Positions 10,940 through 19,988 of a stretch of DNA of 64,000 nucleotides are shown here, piece by piece (position 1 is the first letter of the stretch; every line of letters begins with the position of its first letter). The notes beneath the pieces are model-generated. The model worked only from the letters and a program-made list of their open reading frames with translations, made no database searches and had not been told where the DNA came from. The translations under genes and the position numbers were made by a program. The DNA is from Mantis religiosa (Eukaryota > Arthropoda > Insecta > Mantodea > Mantidae), in contig CM060950.1 of the NCBI GenBank assembly GCA_030765055.1, positions 273,970,468 to 274,034,467 of the forward strand, written 5' to 3'.

Positions 10940-12164
10940 CTATTGTGAACCCGTTCTGCCCCTTGACCATACATACTTTTCCAATGTCTTTTTGCTTCTC
11001 AGCTGAATTCCTTCAACAGCAGTTTGTCTTTGTTTATCACCATTATACTTCCATGCGGCGAAGTTATAATTATCTCCCGCCTCTGCTTTACCTCTCCTCC
11101 TGCCTTCACCACCTACCGCCCCCTCCTCTTCTTCTTCACTACTACCAATGGTTTGCGTCCAGCTTCTTTCCCCTCTCTCCACCAGTCCACGTGCTGCCAT
11201 AGTCTCCTCCCTCCTTGGTGACAGCCACTTTCTCCCGTCTGTTGTTACAGGTGTTGACGTCATCTCCCTGCTTTCCTCACCTCCCTTCTGTCCGACGGAG
11301 AATTGATTTCCTTTCGTCTTGTTTGATTCACTCAATGACGTATCCTCTGACATGTTGGTTGTTACCACGTGCTGTATTACATCATCTCTCTGTTGTGTGC
11401 CGGTGCCGGACTTTGACTCCCTCGTCCCTTCCTGTGTATGTGAAACTTGGCTGGATTTTTGCTGAGTTATTTCCTCCCGTGTAGGCTCCCTGCTCCATAC
11501 ATCCCTCTTGCTCGCATACGTTGCGTTCGCTCCTTCTATCCAGAGTTGCAAGTTTCTGATATATGCTCGTTTACCCGCAGCTCTCGCTTCCATCATCCTT
11601 CGGATTAGATTTTGCTTCACGTGTCTTTGGGCTGGTGTTAAATCCTTATTTATGAATATTTTTGTGCCTTTCAACATTTTAGCCCTTCCCAGTATTTCGT
11701 AGATTAATTGAGTTGTAGAGAAATGTACAATAATTGGCCTTTTCCCCACATGTCTTCCTACGCGGTAAGCCTCCACTATCTCCCAACCGTGTAGTTCTAT
11801 TTGTAGTTTTTCTGTCAATATTTGGCACACTTCCTGCCATGGCCAAATACCTCTTCTCTCTTTCACTCCTATAAATACTAAGTTTAGTCTTCTTCTCTGC
11901 TCATCTGCTCTTTCCAATTTCACTTTCAGTTCATCTACTTCCCCTCTTATACCCTGGATTTCTTTTCCTACTTCTTCTTTTATTTCCTTAGCTATTTTCT
12001 CCAGACTTGTCTATTCTTTGCTCCATCCCATCCATTTTATTTATTTTTTCCACCAGGTTCTCCAGAATAGTTTGTATTTCCTCTGGTCCAGGATTCTGTT
12101 CGACTCCTCATATTATTAATAACATTAGAATTATACATCCCAGTATTATGCCGCTAACCTCCAT
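10940..12164 (-). pseudogene. LINE ORF1 (RNA-binding, coiled coil + RRM-like)
   Basis: From the ATG at 12164 the frame reads MEVSGIILGCIILMLLII, then TGA (12108-12110), then GVEQNPGPEE: a hydrophobic leader joined to a 2A-like motif. A Glu/Lys-rich heptad stretch follows (LENLVEKINK, EEVGKEIQGIRGEVDELK) with one frameshift near 12010. Then comes an L1-ORF1p/transposase-22-like region: RRRLNLVFIGVKE, EAYRVGRHVGKRPIIVHF, KIFINKDLTPAQR. The last third is low-complexity and polar. Known role of such proteins: RNA chaperone packaging the element's transcript. No ATG exists near 11923, where the frame first looks open; a GTG sits there. Confidence 0.75.
12084..12164 (-). other. Signal-like leader plus 2A-like NPGP motif
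   Basis: Encodes 17-18 mostly hydrophobic residues followed by GVEQNPGP (NPGP codons 12095-12084). The 2A consensus D(V/I)ExNPGP makes the ribosome skip the Gly-Pro bond. LINE ORF1 leaders with 2A, some doubling as signal peptides, are known in invertebrates. Here the Asp is Gly, as in some GGIE/GGVE variants, and a TGA sits two codons before Val, so this copy is inactive. Confidence 0.6.
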
Positions 12165-12330
12165 AGATCTTCCTATTTACTTTTTCTTGATTTTCCTTTG
12201 CCTAAACAGTCCTATCCTTGCTCTGTACACTGTAAGCTCATCTCCCATTGTTGCTTCTTGTGCCACTCTTCTGGAGCTCACTGTAACACAACCTTCCTCT
12301 TCAACAGCTTGCTTAGCACTCATGTTAGGG

Positions 12331-12718
12331 TTAAGAAGCAGAAACACCCAAGAGGGAGGGGTGCAGGTGTCCCTTATTTCCAGATAGAGCATACTGGATA
12401 TCTTTGATGCTGCCTCTCCCCAAATTCAGAACTACCATCCAGGAAGAAGTTTCCATGCAAGGAACAAAACAGTATCTCCTTAAAACACATGCACTGCATG
12501 TGCCACACACCACATACCATTTTTGAGAAAATAAAATATATAGAAACTTAACAGTTATAGGAAAGCTTATGGAGGGAGTAGACTTTGTTCAAACTCACTG
12601 TGTTGCGTTTTTGATAGTTCTTGAACTTAAATACCAGGTTTCATATTTGACCGGCTTTTCCTTTTTGAGTTACTCTGTTCATAAACAGACACATACAGGC
12701 CGACGTCCCCCCCCCCCT
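12331..12718. other. No gene seen
   Basis: Unique-looking sequence between the LINE 5' end and a GT-rich microsatellite; only short chance frames. Confidence 0.4.
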
Positions 12719-12791
12719 TTGTGTGTGTGTGTGTGATTGCGTGTGTGTGTGTGCGTGCGTGCGTGCGCGGGCGGGTGTGTGTGTGTGTGTT
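12719..12791. repeat. (GT)n microsatellite with GTGC variants
   Basis: GT repeats interrupted by GCGTGC units, preceded by a C(12-13) run and followed by a T run. Confidence 0.95.
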
Positions 12792-12942
12792 TTTTTTTCA
12801 GGGGACCTCTAAACATGAATTTCTGGTGAAACCTCAGCGTCAAGTTTTTGCTTGGAATACAGTAATTTCTTTGCTTACTGTAAACAAACAAGATGTTCAA
12901 GAAGTACCCTAGCCCCAATAAATAAATTCAGTTTAAAAAAAC

Positions 12943-13335
12943 TTATTATGCATCAACCTGAAAGACCCAGTACCTGAAAACAAGAAATCAGGTATATACA
13001 AAATCAACTACTCAGATTGCAATAAGTTCTACATTGGAAAAACCAAAAGAAGTTTACATATTAGGTTACAGGAACATATGAGATGCATGAAATACAAACA
13101 AATAGAAAAATCAGCAATAGCTCACCATTTCTGGTCTACCAATCATGAAATTGTACCAAATATAAAACTATTAAAATCAGCCAGTAATGCAGGCGAACTC
13201 GATGTTTGGGAAAAGTTGCTAATTATAAAAAACAAACAGTATACTTTAAATTTTGAATTGCCGCCTGAAAACTCTCTTAGGGAGTTCATCTCACAGACAA
13301 CAGATGCTGCCACAGACAACCAGCTCACTTTATAA
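12943..13335 (+). pseudogene. Penelope-like element GIY-YIG endonuclease (C-terminal piece)
   Basis: An open frame reads KNLLCINLKDPVPENKKSGIY, then DCNKFYIGKTKRSL, R.QEHMRC, AIAHHFWSTNHEI and LDVWEKLLIIKN, ending at 13335. This is the canonical PLE C-terminal GIY-YIG domain: GIY, the CxxC-like spacing replaced by SDC, YIGKT, the catalytic Arg region, the H.....H zinc ligand region and a downstream Glu. There is no start codon; the reverse transcriptase upstream is missing, so this is a 5'-truncated insertion. The domain itself has no stop for about 130 codons. It is better preserved than the PLE copy at 5.3-6.4 kb and of a different subfamily. Confidence 0.85.
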
Positions 13336-13360
13336 AACCACGGATCCAACCAGTCGGATA

Positions 13361-13405
13361 ACTGCTGACAATGGGGACAAAACGTTCTCCGAAAGATGTC
13401 CAAGT
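13361..13405 (+). ncRNA. Decayed hammerhead-like motif downstream of PLE frame
   Basis: CTGACAA (13365-13371; one change from CUGANGA), stem II GGGGA/TCTCC (13373-13390), GAAA (13391-13394), loop GATG, then TC. The layout CTGANGA-stem-GAAA-N4-UC is the same as in the other two PLE-linked motifs here. Stem I pairs for only two bases, so activity is doubtful. Confidence 0.4.
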
Positions 13406-13894
13406 AAGGATAATTTAAGTGATGTTTGTTTTTGAATTACCGATTCATTACTTTCAAATGTTAAATACATCACTGTTTCTAACCTTTTGCTTCAAATAAT
13501 GAGATAACTTATTCCGTACAGGGTTAAGCAATTATTCCAAGAGTAAAGCATAAAAAATTACTGGGTATTGGACACAGTTTTGTTCAGTGTAAACAATGAA
13601 TTTCTTTATAATATCTTTTAGAAAATGAAAGTTTATCAAAACCATTGTAGACGTGATCTTATAAATGAGGCTGACTGTAACAAGATTGAAGATGGGAATT
13701 GATAACATGTTAGATAATTTAATGGTTATTTAGAAATATAAGATGCAGGTAGATAAAATACAGTTACTATTTAAAATGCTATAACATATCCAGAATATCA
13801 GCAGAATACCTCTAGTTTTATGAAAACAATGATGTTAAATACTACCTAATCTACACAAAATATAGTGCAGTATACTTAGTGAGAAATTACCTTG

Positions 13895-14103
13895 TTAAGT
13901 TAATTAGGAGTCGATTAATAACACAAAACAACACTCACTTTTAAATTTTCCCGGAACCGGTTTCTGAGGTCTTCCCTCTATCTTCAGCCGGACATCGACT
14001 GATCGAGTCGATGAAGATAGAGGGAAGACCTCAGAAACCGGTTCCGGGAAAATTTAAAAGTGAGTGTTGTTTTGTGTTATTAATCGACTCCTAATTAACT
14101 TAA
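13895..14103. repeat. PLE-like palindrome, two 91-bp arms
   Basis: Arms 13895-13985 and 14013-14103 appear to be perfect reverse complements around a 27-base centre that itself holds CATCGACT/AGTCGATG. Each arm reads outward from a hammerhead-like core through GAAACCGG to an AT-rich stretch (TTTAAAAGTGAGTG). This arrangement is typical of PLE terminal repeats. Two head-to-head PLE end copies, or a non-autonomous PLE derivative, is the likely origin. Confidence 0.85.
13949..13992 (-). ncRNA. Complete hammerhead-ribozyme-like fold in palindrome
   Basis: On the minus strand: stem I TCCGG (13992-13988), core CTGAAGA (13987-13981), stem II GAGG/CCTC with GAAGA loop (13980-13965), GAAA (13964-13961), four-base loop CCGG, TT, then CCGGGA (13954-13949) pairing with TCCGG. 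All conserved core bases are present; cleavage would follow 13955. The mirror arm on the plus strand has ATGAAGA in place of the core. Confidence 0.65.
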
Positions 14104-14989
14104 TTTATACAACAACACTGTTTTCAACACTTCCATAAAAGGATTTTTAAATTACCTTGTGTTTGACGTTTCTGCAGCCATATGGTCAACTAGGTACACT
14201 ATTGCCACATTTACTCACTACCTTCTGTTTTAGGATGAGACTAAACACTAGATGTGTGTGAGTTAAATTCAAAATGTAATATAACACTTAGACTTATTAA
14301 ATCATTATTATGGAATTACTGTGTATAACACTGCCCAACATTTGGCTTCACTGAAATGCTTGCAGTAAAGAATCAGATCTGCACATGTGAAAGCAATTGT
14401 AAATTTCAGTGGGAATTGTAGCTCTTGCAATGCTGATAATGTCATGCCTCTGCTCGCAATGCATTCTTACTACCTGACTGGTCAGCAGTCTGATGAGCCC
14501 CTACAAGCCCCTAAAGCACCTCCCAACTGGCAATCACAAGTAAATTTCTCACTGACATTACTGTGCATAGCAAAATAGAGGGTGGGGTTATGTTATTATT
14601 GATGAAACGTAAAGGGCTGCTTAATTCACGAGGCATAAAAAACATTCAAAATGTAAGATAGCCATAGGTGTGAATGCTGGTGGCATTCTGCGCAGCATTC
14701 TGTATTTGGAGGTTATGGGTTAGAACAGCAGTGAACCTAAAGACAAAACAAAACTTAGCAATTCGGGGAGAAGATGCCTTTGACGACCAAAATTAGCATA
14801 GGTGTTACGAGTTCCCATATCTAATCTGATCAAGTTCAAATTATTTGGGAACAAATCCATCCTTTTGCATGTTTACAATGTGGGTTTACTCTAAACAAAT
14901 ATGAAAATAAACTCACATTGCTTCAATTGAGATTTCTATCTGTTGCATTAAGTGTTGCATCAGGAAAGTACAAGCTCTAGTTGATAATA
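14104..14989. other. No gene seen
   Basis: No recognisable coding or repeat feature apart from the TA immediately before the next transposon. Confidence 0.4.
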
Positions 14990-15188
14990 TAGTGCATCCG
15001 CAAAGTCATGGTGCATGTTTGATCAATCACAGGAAAGCAACAAAACAAGATGAAAATGTGAAATCACCAAATGCAAGAAAACACACTCTAAGTTTCCTTA
15101 GTATGATGTGCAAGTGTGTGTTCATGCAGGTGACGATGCAACAGCACAAACTGCACAGCAGTGGATCCGCCTTCCAGTGTCAGTTAAG

Positions 15189-16473
15189 ATGTGGACCGTA
15201 CAGAGGAAAGTCCAGTGTGTTCTGTGGCTTGCTGAATTCAAATCCATGACCAAAATGGAACATGAATATTGTCGCGTATACAGCGAGCTGCCACCACTTA
15301 GGAATAACATTAATTGGTGGTATAAGCAGTTGAAGGATACCAGCAAATTGTTGGACAAACCCTGTTCTGGCATGTCATTGGGTAGTGATGAGTCTGTAGA
15401 AGCTATACAGGAGAGTTAACCAAGGAGTCCTAAAAAAACAGTGCATGTGTATGCTCAACAATTACACCTATGCAAGACTACAGTTCATAAGGTGTTAAAT
15501 GTCTACGTTTAATGGGTTACAAACTGCAGTTGTTGTGTACTATCAAACCAACGGATAGACCCAATGATTCACATTTGCTACAGATATACTTCATGAGAGT
15601 GACAATGATAACCAATTTCTGCAGAAGATTGTTTTTAGCAATGAGCCAACATTCCATGCTAGTGGACATGTTCATCACCATAACATCTGAATATGGGCTG
15701 CTGAAAATCCTCATGCCTACAAAGTGCATGAACATAACAGAACATATAAAGTGAAGGTGTGGCCAGATTGCAGGATAAAGTGATAGGACCATTTTTTATG
15801 AGAGCAGACTGTGAGGGCAGTCAACTACTGTGACATTTTGGAATTGTATGCAGTTCCACAATTTCCAGAAGGTGTCATTTTTTAAAATGACAGCGCTACT
15901 CCACACTACTTCAACATTGTTCATGATTTTCTGGACACATTCCCCCAGCACTGGATAGACAGGGGTTCTGTCAAGCTATGGCCACCATGATGCCCAGATC
16001 GGACATCTTTGAATTTCTACTTGTGGGGATAACAACACTTGTGTGGTGAAACAAGATGTGTACAGGGAACGTATCAATGACATTAATCCTTTAAAACAGA
16101 GAATCACAGATGTTTTAGGCTGCACCGTGGCTCAGTGGTTAGACTGCTTGTGTCTCACCAAGGCGGCCCAGGTTCGATCCCAGGCGACCGCAAAGTGAGA
16201 TTTGTGGTGGACAACAAGGCGCTGGGGCGGGTTTTCTCTGGGACCTCCGGTTTCCCCCACCATCACATTTCACCGGTGCTCCATCTTCATCTCATATATC
16301 ATCAGTTTCACCGCCTGTGGTGCCGTATGTAGTAAAAGCGGGCGTTAAACACTACACATTTCACAGATGTTCACTCTGTTACATTAGACGTCCTTATCTG
16401 TGTGTGGGAAGAACTTGAATATCGTTTAGACGAATGTAGGACAACAAATGGAGGCCACATCGAACTGCACTGA
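15189..16473 (+). pseudogene. Mariner-type transposase, decayed
   Basis: Begins MWTVQRKVQCVLWLAEFKS, a helix-turn-helix N-terminus of the insect mariner-like family annotated as DUF4817. It continues through RSPKKTVHVYAQQL. After several frameshifts come the second catalytic Asp in NDSATPHYF (15889) and the third acidic position in the WPP..CPDRTSLNFYLW block (Asn-like here). After the SINE, the C-terminus resumes as ITDVHSVTLDVLICVWEELE and ends at TGA 16471-16473. Stops in the middle third and the changed acidic residue show it is dead. Confidence 0.8.
16115..16360 (+). mobile_element. tRNA-derived SINE (family A) with 11-bp target duplication
   Basis: The duplication TCACAGATGTT occurs at 16104-16114 and 16361-16371. 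The 246-bp insert starts with a Pol III A-box-like TGGCTCAGTGG and has a B-box GGTTCGATCCC (about 16170), as in tRNA-derived SINEs. The body (GTGAGATTTGTGG, GGTTTTCTCTGGG, TTTCCCCCACC) recurs at 39.14 kb. It interrupts the mariner transposase, so it is younger. Confidence 0.88.
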
Positions 16474-16587
16474 ATAGGTATTAAACTTTGCTTTAAGACG
16501 TTTGCTTTTGTTTGGTGAAGATTTCACATTTCTATCTTGTTTCCCTGTGTCCAATCAAACTTGAACCATAACTTTACAGATGCACTG

Positions 16588-17830
16588 TAGCTGCTGAGCA
16601 AATAGTTTAGGTACTTGGTCTATGTACAGCAATGAAATTATATCTTAACTCTTTTACCAATATGGACGTCATATGACATCCATGTTAAAATGCCGGAGAA
16701 CCAATATGGTCGTATATAGAAGTCTTGTGCATACATGCGTTTAGTGCTTATTTAAACATGGATAAACAGACAAGGGCACATCACATTCTCAGCAGATTTT
16801 TGCAAACCCCTTTTTCTTGACACACAAGACATTTTAGAAATTGGTGCGACTTATTTTTTTCTGAGGTGGTATCCTCTTAGGAAAGTTTTCCCCCAAGTAT
16901 GAGGAATGGCAGATTTCTTACCCCCGGTATGAAGAGGTCTCTGAATGTTGTCTTGCATGAGTTCATAGCTCTCCAAGTTACTAAACAATAATTGTATATG
17001 GTTATATATAGCTGGTGTAAAAATACTTTTTTACACCATTTAACTGTTGTAAAGAGGAATATGCTTGTAGTACTTGATCTATGGAATGCCAGCCATATTG
17101 TCCCTTATTTCCCAAAAAACTGGAGTAGCTAGCATGCCATCTGTAGACCAGTACATATCTAATGTAGTTTAAGAATAACATGCACACTGTCCACTTCCGA
17201 ATTTTCCTCTTAGGTCATAAATTGCCTTTAGAGGTCAGGGCTTGCTTCACCCTACTCACATATACATTTTTATCCATAACAATGAGAGACACTAAGTCAG
17301 CAGTAACAAAAATTTGTGAAAATGTTGATTGGTTGGCTGTCATAAGTTAACTGTACCCCCAAAAATATGTGTTTGTGTTAGAGTTATTTTGACCACTTCA
17401 CAATGTTGATTCTTCACAAACACCTGTAGGAAGCAGATCAGTTATTTTCCCGCTTCTACCTATATCCTCAACTCCCTCAAAATCTAAAAAATTGCCATCA
17501 ATATCCAAATTATGTCAAACAGCAAACAGTCCTCCAGAATTTCTAAAGTGATATCAGAAGCCCATACATGTCCTACGTAAGCTAATTTATTTGCTACATT
17601 ACTGAGATTAGTCATGGTTAACGCTGAAATTTACAATTTCAAAGTGCTATTAAGTTAACTCCCGATAGCTAAAAGAATTGCTCTGAAGTCTGAGAGAGTA
17701 TAAAGAACTTAAAAGTGCTGAGTGAATTTCTCTTGATAGGATATTCCAAGAATAACTATTCCAAGATTTGTTCTGAGTATGTACAACTAGCCCTAAGTGT
17801 AGTATGTCTCACTCAGTTAGCACCTATATA
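16588..17830. other. No gene seen
   Basis: No coding or structured repeat recognised between the two mariners. Confidence 0.4.
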
Positions 17831-18024
17831 TACTGTGCATTCCTTGAGCGAACAGACTGTTACACAGCAGCCTTGGGCTGGGTGACAAGCGGCGCGACTG
17901 CTGCCAGAGAATAGCATTCTCTCACCACAGATCCAACTCGACTGGCACAGCTGTAGTAAGGAGGTCTGTGTACCTGTTTGGAGTGACGTTGTGCTGTCTC
18001 TTGGTGATAATTTGTCCATTCCTA

Positions 18025-19120
18025 ATGGCTCAATACACTTTAGAACAGCATATTTTTCTGTATGACATATATGTGAAATACTCTTCTGCAGGAAGGTGTG
18101 TCGTAGAGAATTTCAACTTCGTTTCACAGATGTTCGAATTCCTAAGAGGTCACATATTCATGAATTTGTCAGTAAAGGCAAGCATACAGGATCGTTTATG
18201 AATATGAAATATGTTAAAAACCACTGTGTGCACATAGCATTTAGGGCAACGAAACTTCTGAAGCTTAAGCCATACAAGGTAACTGTAGTTCATGCTTTAT
18301 AAGCACAAGATTTTGTGCCTAGGGTTAATTATTGCAATTGGTTTTTCCAGTCCATTTATTTGGGATTAGAATTCCACTACGGAGGAGATTTGGTACATAT
18401 ACCACCATGCTGGGCCCCTTGTGCCTATGCCCCCAAGTCGGGCACCCTGGGAGGAAGGATGAGATGAAAGTAGACAGAGGGCAGCCGACCTAAGGAGCCA
18501 TGACAGTGCAGTGGGCAGTCCGTTTATAATGGTGACATGTACCCACTTTTAATGTTCTTCACAGATGAAGCTGCTCTTATCTTCGTCACATTTCTACCCC
18601 AAAAAATAGATAATGGGCTATGGAAAATCCCCATATTCACGAAAATCCTCACTATGCTACGAAAGTTGAGGTTTGGTGTGTAGTAAGTGCGCATAGAGTT
18701 ATCGGTCCTGTATTTTTCGACACAACAGTTGATTCACACATTTATGTAAATTGCATTTTAAATAATTTTTTCTGCAACTATCAAGAGATAAATAATTGGA
18801 TGGTTTCAGCATGACTCAGCTACAGCACACACTACTGTGAATTCTATGCATGAATTGAGCAGTGTATATGGTGACAGAATAATTAGTAGAGAATTGTGGC
18901 CATCTCGTTTTACTGATCAATCTCCATGTGACTTTTATTTATGAGGAACATTAAAGAATAAAGTGTACCTATCCAACCTGCACACGTTACCAGAATTGAA
19001 AACATCACGAGAGAAATGCATGCAATCCGTCAAGATGAACTTCGAGTGAACCAGAACTGCTTTTGGAGATATAGGGAATGTATGTACATTGAAGGTCATA
19101 AATTTCAACATCTATTGTAA
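18025..19120 (+). pseudogene. Mariner-type transposase 2, decayed
   Basis: Starts MAQYTLEQHIFLYDIYVKY, a classic N-terminus of an insect mariner-like (DUF4817) transposase distinct from transposon 1. A frameshift near 18090 leads to CRREFQLRFTD. An internal deletion joins the helix-turn-helix region to RATKLLKLKPYKVTVVHAL. After the nested insert come NGDMYPLLMFFTDEA (first catalytic Asp in the FTDEA block) and WFQHDSATAHTTVNSM (second Asp at 18813). The third motif follows as SPCDFYL, a stop, then GTLKNKVYLSN. Stops and the deletion make it inactive. Confidence 0.82.
18360..18515. mobile_element. 156-bp short dispersed repeat (family Z) with target duplication
   Basis: CAGTCC(A/G)TTTAT flanks the insert at 18348-18359 and 18516-18527, exactly where the transposase frame is interrupted. 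The insert contains GGAGGAGATTTGGTAC and GGGAGGAAGGATGAGATG, which recur at about 52541-52670 and 62937-63055 and, for its head only, near 49011-49045. There is no clear A/B box and no poly-A tail, so the mobilising machinery is unknown. Confidence 0.7.
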
Positions 19121-19275
19121 TTTCAAGTAAGCCTAATGTAAATTAGTGCAATAGATAGAATTCCGTACATGTTACTTGCCGGTTCTTTAGGCATAATTCT
19201 GGCAGAGAGTGCACCAGCCCGCTCCCGTTAAGGTACCGCCATGGGGCAGTCTGGTCGCTCAGGGAATGCTCGGTA

Positions 19276-19433
19276 GTTGTGTCTAGGCTCCAAAATTGTG
19301 GTACCATTTCTGTTCTCTGGCCTCATATTTCAGTAAAATATACTTTACCATTTCCTTGGCTCATAAACACAAATAAATATGGGTTCTATTTACTCAGGCC
19401 CATTTTCTAAAATGTGTCTTTTATCATTGTTGC
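19276..19433. other. Possible intron end upstream of host exon
   Basis: Pyrimidine-rich sequence (CTTTTATCATTGTTG) leads into CAG at 19433-19435, a good 3' splice-site context. Confidence 0.4.
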
Positions 19434-19435
19434 AG

Positions 19436-19921
19436 GTGATGCCTTCAACCTCAAATAACCAGTGCCAGGTAGTTACAAGTGATAGAAAGGCTCATGGCAA
19501 CAGTTTCAGCAGTCCAAAACTGAACGATTATGGACAACAGCCCCAGAACTACTGGGTTAGTAATGGTAGCTACATGAGTGGAAGTTTCCAAACATATGTT
19601 CAGATGTGGTACGATGTGATTCCACCTCAGTTCTTCTCTCCAACCCAACCTTTCTGCCCACCCCCTCCCTTTTGTCCATCCCCCCCCATTTTGTCCTTCC
19701 CCCCTTACTGCTCAACCCCCCCTTACTGCTCAACTCCCCCTTACTGCTCAACCCCCCCTTACTGTCCAACCCCGCCTTCATATCACCACCAGCAACTGGT
19801 AAGATGTCCTGGCAGTACATGGAATGGCCCTGTTTCCCCTCAGCAAATACTGGCAATCCAACAGCCATGGCAACAAAAAATACCAAAATTAAAAGATAAA
19901 AAAAAAAAGTCTGAATTATAA
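19436..19921 (+). CDS. Candidate terminal exon of an unidentified host gene (Pro-rich protein)
   Basis: After a pyrimidine tract and AG at 19434-19435 the frame runs VMPSTSNNQCQ... to the stop at 19919-19921, about 161 codons, and an AATAAA follows at 19983. The protein end is Ser/Asn/Gln-rich, then has a Tyr-Cys-Pro tract: PFCPPPPFCPSPP followed by three PPYCST units and one PPYCPT unit, and a basic end (KIPKLKDKKKKSEL). I recognise no domain. It resembles the disordered C-terminal tail of a larger protein rather than a whole gene. An upstream ATG at 19379 is in frame but is probably intronic. No other exon is visible in the window. Alternative: a chance frame. Confidence 0.45.
   Translation: MMPSTSNNQCQVVTSDRKAHGNSFSSPKLNDYGQQPQNYWVSNGSYMSGSFQTYVQMWYDVIPPQFFSPTQPFCPPPPFCPSPPILSFPPYCSTPPYCSTPPYCSTPPYCPTPPSYHHQQLVRCPGSTWNGPVSPQQILAIQQPWQQKIPKLKDKKKKSEL
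19713..19778 (+). repeat. In-frame 15-bp minisatellite (PPYCST units)
   Basis: Four near-identical units of the type CCCCCTTACTGCTCAAC, multiples of three, expand the protein as PPYCST repeats without shifting frame. Confidence 0.8.
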
Positions 19922-19982
19922 ACAAATGTGGTAACTGCTGTTGCCACCAGCTACCTGGATGCGAGGCAAATTATATTTTACT

Positions 19983-19988
19983 AATAAA
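19983..19988 (+). terminator. Polyadenylation signal AATAAA
   Basis: AATAAA 61 bases after the stop codon of the candidate host exon, followed by a GT-rich stretch (TATTTATCAGTGTGGTTTGTG) of the kind seen downstream of cleavage sites. Confidence 0.5.

Larger units (their letters stand above)
7560..12330 (-). mobile_element. Full-length but decayed LINE with 2A-like ORF1 leader
   Basis: Reading right to left: 5' UTR from about 12330, ORF1 (12164-10940) with coiled coil and RRM-like region, ORF2 (10861-7759) with endonuclease, RT and terminal Cys-rich domain, then a 3' UTR to about 7560. The RT uses NYRGIALLSNVGKIY, QGC.LSPILF and FADD. These belong to the I/Jockey/CR1 side of the LINE tree; I cannot fix the clade. 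The 5' UTR resembles 24440-24535, so the family has other copies here. Three frameshifts and a stop in ORF2 plus a stop and frameshift in ORF1 make it inactive. Confidence 0.82.
14990..16587 (+). mobile_element. Mariner-type (IS630/Tc1/mariner) transposon 1 with nested SINE
   Basis: The left end (AGTGCATCCGCAAAGTCATGG, from 14990) and right end (CATAACTTTACAGATGCACT, to 16587) are imperfect inverted repeats of about 70 bp, each next to a TA dinucleotide (14988-14989, 16588-16589), the family's target duplication. A decayed transposase lies between, and a 246-bp SINE has inserted near its 3' end. Without the SINE and one copy of its duplication the element is about 1.34 kb, the normal mariner length. 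Confidence 0.82.
17833..19273 (+). mobile_element. Mariner-type transposon 2 with nested 156-bp insert
   Basis: The ends are inverted: the left CTGTGCATTCCTTGAGCGA (from 17833) matches the complement of CGCTCAGGGAATGCTCGG (to 19273), and TA flanks both (17831-17832, 19274-19275). Transposase remnants lie inside. Minus the nested insert it is about 1.28 kb. Confidence 0.78.

Noticed and set aside
12679..12918. His-Thr/Cys-Val-rich frames around 12.7-12.9 kb
   Set aside because: Arise from the GT/AC microsatellite.
14992..15249. Plus-strand frame at the left end of mariner 1
   Set aside because: Covers the terminal inverted repeat and runs out of frame with the transposase, which starts at 15189.
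16135..16332. Plus-strand frame of 65 codons
   Set aside because: Entirely inside the SINE.
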